From: Pseudomonas frederiksbergensis | GTDB lineage: Bacteria > Pseudomonadota > Gammaproteobacteria > Pseudomonadales > Pseudomonadaceae | Direction of reading: 5' to 3' | Length of the DNA: 64,000 nt | Assembly: GCF_000802155.2 (NCBI RefSeq) | Contig: NZ_JQGJ02000004.1 | Coordinates: 530,045-594,044, forward strand | In this document: positions 58,911-64,000 of the stretch, piece by piece | Layout: each line of letters opens with the position of its first letter | Numbering within the stretch: the first letter of the stretch is position 1 | Notes under the pieces: model-generated | What the model was told of the DNA's origin: nothing | The model's database searches: none | The model's input: only the letters and a program-made list of their open reading frames with translations | Position numbers and translations under genes: made by a program

Positions 58911-60191
58911 TTACAGCACCAGATTCGGCAGCCACAGCGAGATGGCAGGCACGTAGGTCACCAGCAGCAGGACCAGGAACAGCATGCCGTAGAACGGCAG
59001 CAGGGCCTTGACGGTGCTTTCGATGCTGACCTTGCCGATGGCGGAGCCGACGAACAACACCGCGCCCACCGGCGGGGTGATCAGGCCGATACCCAGGTTC
59101 ACCAGCATGATCATGCCGAACTGCACCGGGTCCACGCCGATGCCGACGATGACTGGCATCAGGATCGGCGTCAGGATCAGGATCAGCGGCGCCATGTCCA
59201 TCACAGTGCCCAGGGCCAGCAGCATCACGTTGATGCACATCAGGATCACGTAGCGGTTGTCCGACAGCGTCAGGAACGCGGTGGTGATCTTCGCCGGGAT
59301 TTCCATCAGGGTCATGATGTAGCCGAAGCTGGCGGCGAAGCCGATCAGGATCATCACGATGGAGATGGTGCGCACCGTGCGGTGCATCAGTTTCGGCAAC
59401 TCGCTCCACTTGTAGTCGCGATAGATGCACATAGTCACGAAGAACGCCCACACCACGGCGATGGCGGCGGATTCGGTGGCGGTGAATACGCCGGACAGAA
59501 TGCCGCCAAGGATGATGAACAAGGTCATCATGCCCCACATGGCTTCCTTGCAGATCTTCAACGCTTGCTTGAGCGGAATCACTTCGCCCTTGGGGTAATT
59601 GCGTTTTTTCGCGAAAACCAGGCACAGCGCCATCAGGCAGAGGTTCATCATGATGCCGGGGACGATGCCGGCCATGAACAGCGAACCGATGGAGACGGTG
59701 CCGCCGGCAGCAAGCGAGTACAACACGGCGTTATGGCTTGGCGGTGTCAGCAGCGCCTGTACCGAACCACTGACGGTGACGGCGGTGGCGAATTCACGCG
59801 GGTAACCACGGCGTTCCATTTCCGGGATCAGCACCGAACCAACCGACGCGGTGTCCGCCACCGAGGAACCGGAGATCGCGCCAAAGAAACTCGAGGCCAC
59901 GAGGTTGACCAGGGACAGGCCACCACGGACGAAACCGACCAGCACGCTGGCGAATGCTACCAAGCGGCGGGACATGCCGCCCTCGGCCATGATCGCGCCG
60001 GCCAGGACGAAGAACGGAATGGCCAACAGCGAGAATTTATTCACCCCGCCGGTTATCTGGATCATGATGGCCTGGAACGGAATATCGATCCACCAAGCCC
60101 CGATCAGGGCGGCGGCGCCCAATGCGTAGGCGACCGGCATGCCGATCAGGATCAACAGCAAAAAACTGCCCAGCAGAATCAGAGCGTCCAT
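58911..60191 (-). CDS. TRAP transporter large permease (DctM type)
   Basis: 426 residues with about twelve membrane helices. Family features: GSFLLLILIGMPVAYALG at the start, IPFFVLAGAIMAEGG, ASSFFGAISGSSVADTASVG and LLTPPSHNAVLYSLAAGG. Conducts substrate with Na+ across the inner membrane together with DctQ and the periplasmic DctP. The ATG shares one base with the dctQ stop (TAATG). The cluster context (udh, SMP-30) points to a hexuronate substrate. Confidence 0.94.
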   Translation of the reverse strand: MDALILLGSFLLLILIGMPVAYALGAAALIGAWWIDIPFQAIMIQITGGVNKFSLLAIPFFVLAGAIMAEGGMSRRLVAFASVLVGFVRGGLSLVNLVASSFFGAISGSSVADTASVGSVLIPEMERRGYPREFATAVTVSGSVQALLTPPSHNAVLYSLAAGGTVSIGSLFMAGIVPGIMMNLCLMALCLVFAKKRNYPKGEVIPLKQALKICKEAMWGMMTLFIILGGILSGVFTATESAAIAVVWAFFVTMCIYRDYKWSELPKLMHRTVRTISIVMILIGFAASFGYIMTLMEIPAKITTAFLTLSDNRYVILMCINVMLLALGTVMDMAPLILILTPILMPVIVGIGVDPVQFGMIMLVNLGIGLITPPVGAVLFVGSAIGKVSIESTVKALLPFYGMLFLVLLLVTYVPAISLWLPNLVL

Positions 60192-60718
60192 TAAGCGGCA
60201 CCTTCGTTTTCTTCGACCAGGTCGAACTGCACGACCCGACGCTTGCTTTGGTCACCCAGCAAGAGTTTTTCCAGGACAAAAATAAGGGTCAGGAACCCAC
60301 CGATCGGGATCGGCATGTAAGTGATGCCAACGCGCAGGGTAGGGATGGCGCTCATGAACTGGTTCCAGGTGGTCATGCACAGCTTGGTGCCCCAGACAGT
60401 CATGAAAATGCACACCGCCGCCATCAATAGCTGGGTGAACACCGAAGCCAGGGTTTGCAAGTGCGGGGGCATGCGGCTGGTGACCATGTCCACGGCCATG
60501 TGCGAGCCGGAGCGGTAGCTGGCAGCAGCACCAATGAAGGTAAATACGATCATCAGCAAGATCGCGGTGGGCTCCGGCCAGCTTGAGCCGGTGCCGAGGA
60601 CGTAGCGGGCGAACACGCCCCAAGGGATCATCAGCGCAACGGCGAGGACAGACAGGCCGGCGACCCAGATGCAAGTCATGTAGATCGTGTCGTTGATACG
60701 CAGCAGCAAATTCTTCAT
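60191..60718 (-). CDS. TRAP transporter small permease (DctQ type)
   Basis: 175 residues from ATG 60718 (MKNLLLRINDTIY). Four membrane helices with the DctQ pattern GVFARYVLGTGSSWPEPTAILLMIVFTFIGAAASYRSGSHMAVDM. Coupled to dctM by a one-base overlap. ATG 60775 adds a basic unlikely leader and is not chosen. 76 bases follow dctP. Confidence 0.92.
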   Translation of the reverse strand: MKNLLLRINDTIYMTCIWVAGLSVLAVALMIPWGVFARYVLGTGSSWPEPTAILLMIVFTFIGAAASYRSGSHMAVDMVTSRMPPHLQTLASVFTQLLMAAVCIFMTVWGTKLCMTTWNQFMSAIPTLRVGITYMPIPIGGFLTLIFVLEKLLLGDQSKRRVVQFDLVEENEGAA

Positions 60719-60794
60719 CGGGTTCCACCGTAACCGGGCGCGCCTTTTAACCGCAGGCGCGCCCAGCCGTTTCATGAGTACAGATTGAGAGGCC

Positions 60795-61766
60795 TTACTG
60801 GACAGCTTCGATGCGCTTGATCAGGTCGGCATACGGAGCACCGTATTTGGCCCGGATCGGTGCGGTGGCGTCGTAGAAGGGCTTTGTGTCGACCTTGATG
60901 AACTCGACGCCGGCAGCCTTGAGTTTTTCTTCACTTTTGGCGGATTTTTCATCCCACAGTTGGCGCTCTTCAGCCTGGGCAGCCTTGGCGGCCTTTTTCA
61001 CCATCTCCTGCTGCTCTGGCGTGAGCTTGTTCCAAGTGATTTTCGACATCACGATCGGCTCGGGCAGGATCAGGTGATTGGTCAAGCTGTAGAACTTGGC
61101 GTTCTGGTAGTGGTTGTGCTCAAGCATGGTCGGCGGGTTGTTTTCCGCGCCGTCAATCACGCCGGTCTGCAAGGCACTGAAGATCTCGCCAGTGTCCATG
61201 GCGATACCGTTGGCGCCCATGGCGTTGAAGGTTTCGATGAACATCGGATTGCCCATTACCCGAATCTTCATGCCTTTGAGGTCTTCGATCTTGCGCACCG
61301 GTTTCTTGGTGTAAAGGTTGCGCGTGCCGCCATCCATCCAGGCCAGGGCCACCAGGCCGAATTCAGAGTTGGTGATCTTGTCGAGGATCGCATCGCCCAC
61401 TTCACCGTCAATGACGGCGCGCATGTGCGCCTGGTCGCGGAAGATGAACGGCATGTTGAAGACGTTCACGTCCGGCACCACAGGCCCGACGATGCCCAGG
61501 CTGACGCGAGACATCTGGATCGCGCCGGCTTGCATCTGCTCGATGACTTCTTTCTCAGAACCCAGTACGCCACCTGGGAAGTACTTGAACTTCAGTTCGC
61601 CCTTGCTCTCCTTTTCCAGGGTTTTACCCATGGACTCCTCAGCGACCACGGTCGGGTAGCCCTTGGGGTGGATGTCGGCGATTTTCAGGGTGAGTTCAGC
61701 GTGTGCCGCCTGGGCCAGGAAGGCCAGGGGCAAGGCCGCGATCAGAAGTGTGCGTTTGAAATTCAT
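60795..61766 (-). CDS. TRAP transporter substrate-binding protein (DctP type)
   Basis: 323 residues from ATG 61766 (GGAG upstream). Signal peptide KRTLLIAALPLAFLAQAAHA. Mature DctP fold with ADIHPKGYPTVVAEESMG, FPGGVLGSEKEVIEQMQAGAIQM, the carboxylate-binding Arg in GMKIRVMGNPMFIETF, and GVIDGAENNPPTM. Captures the substrate, probably glucuronate or galacturonate judging by udh, in the periplasm. Confidence 0.94.
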   Translation of the reverse strand: MNFKRTLLIAALPLAFLAQAAHAELTLKIADIHPKGYPTVVAEESMGKTLEKESKGELKFKYFPGGVLGSEKEVIEQMQAGAIQMSRVSLGIVGPVVPDVNVFNMPFIFRDQAHMRAVIDGEVGDAILDKITNSEFGLVALAWMDGGTRNLYTKKPVRKIEDLKGMKIRVMGNPMFIETFNAMGANGIAMDTGEIFSALQTGVIDGAENNPPTMLEHNHYQNAKFYSLTNHLILPEPIVMSKITWNKLTPEQQEMVKKAAKAAQAEERQLWDEKSAKSEEKLKAAGVEFIKVDTKPFYDATAPIRAKYGAPYADLIKRIEAVQ

Positions 61767-61822
61767 GGTCAATCTCCAGTGTTGTTGTTTTTATGTCTAT
61801 CGATGTGAAGCGGCAAAGCAGA

Positions 61823-62728
61823 TCAGTTGGCGGAGTGTTTCCATCCTCCGAACGCAGGTTCAGCCAGGCCCTTGACGCCAGGCTTGAGGGCGAACACGCC
61901 ACCGGCCAGGGATTGCGGATCGTTGTCGTCACCCGGTCGAATCGAGGTCACGAAAAGGGTGTCCAGTTGGCTGCCGCCAAAGGCGCACATGGTCGGTTTT
62001 TTCACCGGCACTTCAAGTGAACGGTCGAGACGTCCGTCCGGGGTGAAGCGGTGAATCAGCCCGGCGTCGTTGGCGCAGATCCAATAGCAACCATCGGCGT
62101 CCACCGCCGCGCCATCCGGGCGCCCGGCCAACGGCATCATGTCGACGAACAAGCGCCGATTGGACGGCGTGCCGCTATCGATGTCGTAGTCGAAGGCCCA
62201 GATCTGCTGGATCAGCGGGTGCGAATCGGAGAGGTACATCGTCCGGCCGTCGGGGCTGAAACCCAGCCCGTTGGGCACGATGAAACTGCTCAGTTGCGCC
62301 TCGACCGGGCTGCGTTGCCCGGCGTCATAACGGTACATCCGGCCTTCGTCGGCGTTGGCGCCCATGTTCAGCACCATGCTGCCGGCCCAGAAACGGCCCT
62401 GGCGATCGCAACGGCCGTCGTTGAGGCGCATGTCGGTGCGAGTGTGCTCGACGTTTGCGCACAATTCGCTGTCGAGGCTGCCGTCGTCATTGGGATGCAG
62501 GCGGAAGAAACCGCTTTCCATACCCGCGATCCAGCCGCCGTCCTGGTGGCGGGCGATGCAGGCGAGCATTTCGGGAGCTTCCCAGCCTTGGACCTTTCCG
62601 CTGCTGGCGTTCCAGCGCTGCAGGCCACCGCTGGGGATGTTCACCCAATACAGGGCATTTTCCTCGGGGACCCACACTGGGCTTTCCCCGACGGCATTGC
62701 GTGCGTCGACGATCAATTCGGCTTGCAT
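61823..62728 (-). CDS. SMP-30/gluconolactonase-like lactonase
   Basis: 301 residues from ATG 62728 (AAGGAA upstream). Six-bladed propeller: ELIVDARNAVGESPVWVPEENALYWVNI (first-blade metal Glu), then RLNDGRCDRQGRFWAGSM (Asn and Asp ligands), FIVPNGLGFSPDGRTMYLSDS and RPDGAAVDADGCYWICA. It should hydrolyse the aldarolactone made by uronate dehydrogenase, 43 bases upstream, to the open aldarate. No signal peptide. Confidence 0.92.
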   Translation of the reverse strand: MQAELIVDARNAVGESPVWVPEENALYWVNIPSGGLQRWNASSGKVQGWEAPEMLACIARHQDGGWIAGMESGFFRLHPNDDGSLDSELCANVEHTRTDMRLNDGRCDRQGRFWAGSMVLNMGANADEGRMYRYDAGQRSPVEAQLSSFIVPNGLGFSPDGRTMYLSDSHPLIQQIWAFDYDIDSGTPSNRRLFVDMMPLAGRPDGAAVDADGCYWICANDAGLIHRFTPDGRLDRSLEVPVKKPTMCAFGGSQLDTLFVTSIRPGDDNDPQSLAGGVFALKPGVKGLAEPAFGGWKHSAN

Positions 62729-62771
62729 GGTGATTCCTTGGTTCGTGTGTATCCCATGTACAACAGGCGAA

Positions 62772-63593
62772 TCAGTTGTCGAACGGGCCGGCAGCCACGA
62801 AGGCACCGCCCTGGTAAACCATGGCCGGGTCATCGGCGGCCGGCATTGGCTGCGCTTCGACCTTGGCGCGGAAGATTTCCGACGTGTCCTTGGGCTTGTA
62901 GCCCAGGTGCGCGGCGTGGCTGTTGTCCCACCAGACGTCACGGTTGGCGGAGACGCCGTAGACGATGGTGTGGTCGACTTTCGGCGTGTAGAGCGAGCAT
63001 TCGATCAGTTGGGTGAGGTCGTCGAAACTCAGCCAGGTGCTCATCATCCGACGGTTCTGTGGTTCCGGGAACGACGAGCCGATGCGGATGCTCACGGTCT
63101 CGATGCCGTAGCGATCGAAGTAGAAATTGGCGACGTCTTCACCGTAGGACTTGGACAGGCCGTAGTAGCCATCCGGACGACGAAGGCAATGGGCGTCAAG
63201 CGTCTGGTCTTGCTTGTAGAAACCGATGACGTGGTTGGAGCTGGCGAAGATCACGCGTTTGACACCGTGCTTGCGCGCGGCTTCATAGATGTGGAACACG
63301 CCGCTGATGTTGGCGCCGAGGATTTCCTCGAACGGGCGTTCAACCGATACCCCACCGAAATGCAGGATGGCATCGACGCCTTCCACCAGTTGGTGCACGG
63401 CCTGCTTATCAGACAGGTCGCACGGCACCACTTCCTCGCTTTCGTCGATGGCCGGAGCCATGTTGGCGATGTCCGACAGGCGAATGTGGCGGGCATAAGG
63501 CTTGAGGCGTTCGCGCAAGACTTTGCCAAGGCCGCCGGCGGCGCCGGTCAGCAGCAGGCGATTGAAGGGGTGGCGGATCTGTGTGGTGGTCAT
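62772..63593 (-). CDS. udh: NAD-dependent uronate dehydrogenase
   Basis: 273 residues, short-chain dehydrogenase fold. Nucleotide motif LLLTGAAGGLGKVL (Gly17-Gly23), catalytic YGLSK with Tyr144 and Lys148, Ser in VIFASSNHVIGFY, and the substrate segment RIGSSFPEPQNRRMMSTWLS. Oxidises D-glucuronate or D-galacturonate to the aldarolactone. First gene of udh-lactonase-dctP-dctQ-dctM on the minus strand, behind a promoter with a palindromic operator. Downstream steps (aldarate dehydratase, KdgD) are not in the window. Confidence 0.94.
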   Translation of the reverse strand: MTTTQIRHPFNRLLLTGAAGGLGKVLRERLKPYARHIRLSDIANMAPAIDESEEVVPCDLSDKQAVHQLVEGVDAILHFGGVSVERPFEEILGANISGVFHIYEAARKHGVKRVIFASSNHVIGFYKQDQTLDAHCLRRPDGYYGLSKSYGEDVANFYFDRYGIETVSIRIGSSFPEPQNRRMMSTWLSFDDLTQLIECSLYTPKVDHTIVYGVSANRDVWWDNSHAAHLGYKPKDTSEIFRAKVEAQPMPAADDPAMVYQGGAFVAAGPFDN

Positions 63594-63635
63594 GGCATTA
63601 CCTGAGCAAACAGTGAGAGGTACAGTTGTTATAAG

Positions 63636-63649
63636 TTGTCGTACGACCG
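63636..63649 (-). promoter_or_regulatory. GntR-type palindromic operator of the udh operon
   Basis: GTCGTACGAC (63638-63647) is a perfect palindrome within TTGTCGTACGACCG. It lies immediately after the predicted -10 of the udh promoter, where a repressor would block transcription. The spacing and core resemble FadR/GntR-family sites; the regulator gene is not in the window. Confidence 0.55.
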
Positions 63650-63656
63650 AGAGGGA

Positions 63657-63685
63657 ATATCCTTATCCTTCCGCTACCTTGTCAA
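63657..63685 (-). promoter_or_regulatory. Predicted sigma-70 promoter of the udh operon
   Basis: Minus strand TTGACA (63685-63680), 17 bases, GGATAT (63662-63657). Start of transcription expected near 63650, inside the operator. Confidence 0.55.
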
Positions 63686-63774
63686 CGTTTGATCGACGAA
63701 CCGCTCTAGGTCGGCATCCTTGCCGGGGCATGCCATGGCGCTGGCAGGCGCTCGTGGCACGGGTTCCATGGGTG

Positions 63775-64000
63775 TTACAGGAGCGAAATCGGGTAGTTGA
63801 AGATCAGACGGTTTTCGTCGAACTCGTTGGTGCTGAAGTCACGACGAAGCGACGAGTTACGCCATTTTACGTTGAGGCTCTTGAAGACGCCGCTCTGCAC
63901 GGTGTAGGCCAGCTCACTCTCGCGACCCCATTCCTTGCCATCATCGACGGTGGCGGTGTGCACGTTGTCACCGCTGATGTAGCGGTTCATCAGGGTCAGG
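63775..64000 (-). CDS. OprD-family outer membrane porin, C-terminal end
   Basis: The last 74 codons of a minus-strand gene whose 5' part lies beyond the window. The sequence LTLMNRYISGDNV, then EWGRESELAYTVQSGVFKSLNVKWRNSSLRR and the terminal DENRLIFNYPISLL, is the standard end of OprD-type substrate-specific channels. Its place directly upstream of the udh operon suggests it admits sugar acids. It has its own transcript, or reads into udh, across a 181-bp gap holding the udh promoter. Confidence 0.88.
   Translation of the reverse strand, partial: LTLMNRYISGDNVHTATVDDGKEWGRESELAYTVQSGVFKSLNVKWRNSSLRRDFSTNEFDENRLIFNYPISLL

Overview
The window reads as chromosomal DNA of a fluorescent Pseudomonas, close to the P. 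fluorescens / P. brassicacearum / P. corrugata branch. The basis is high GC coding DNA, dense REP/REPIN hairpins of the types known from P. fluorescens genomes, and gene families typical of the genus: lexA2-imuA-imuB-dnaE2, bkdR/bkdA1A2B-lpdV, aruH, cti, mucR, cbtBA and OprD. Species assignment is inference. No rRNA, tRNA, CRISPR array, IS transposase or prophage was recognised.

Layout. 1-5.2 kb: end of a TonB-dependent siderophore receptor, then an MHS-type MFS transporter and a GMC oxidoreductase divergent from a LysR regulator. 5.3-11.1 kb: the SOS mutasome operon lexA2-imuA-imuB-dnaE2, with a palindromic LexA2-type operator lying on the lexA2 start codon. 11.2-18.2 kb: orphan hybrid kinase, small stress-type proteins (disordered, DUF4142, YdcH), LysR, SCP2, histidine phosphatase, and a frameshifted sohB. 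18.2-25 kb: sulfur and methionine metabolism (DUF934-cysI, metH). 25-30.7 kb: cti, nfuA, then a minus-strand cobalt/cobalamin operon cbtB-cbtA-cobE-cobM behind a cobalamin riboswitch.

30.7-38.8 kb is the accessory-looking part. Two related uncharacterised proteins (269 and 945 aa, apparently beta-sandwich repeats) flank aruH. Each is preceded by an almost identical 20-bp CT-N12-AG dyad in the same orientation and at the same distance from a -10-like box, followed by a classical autotransporter. This is the best candidate for an undescribed co-regulated system.

39-49.5 kb: an RstAB-like two-component system, a DUF1345 membrane protein, a MHYT-GGDEF-EAL protein (MucR-like), an AlkC-like glycosylase, an RcnB-like protein, a protealysin-type protease with its emfourin inhibitor, an FKBP isomerase, and a P450 divergent from an ArsR-type regulator whose C-terminus is encoded by a REP. 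A decayed AraC regulator follows. 50-56.8 kb: branched-chain amino acid metabolism (ilvE; bkdA1-bkdA2-bkdB-lpdV with divergent bkdR). 56.8-64 kb: an ETHE1-like hydrolase, a sugar mutarotase-like protein, and a hexuronate uptake and oxidation cluster (udh, SMP-30 lactonase, TRAP DctPQM) downstream of an OprD-type porin that runs off the window. A palindromic operator lies at the udh promoter.
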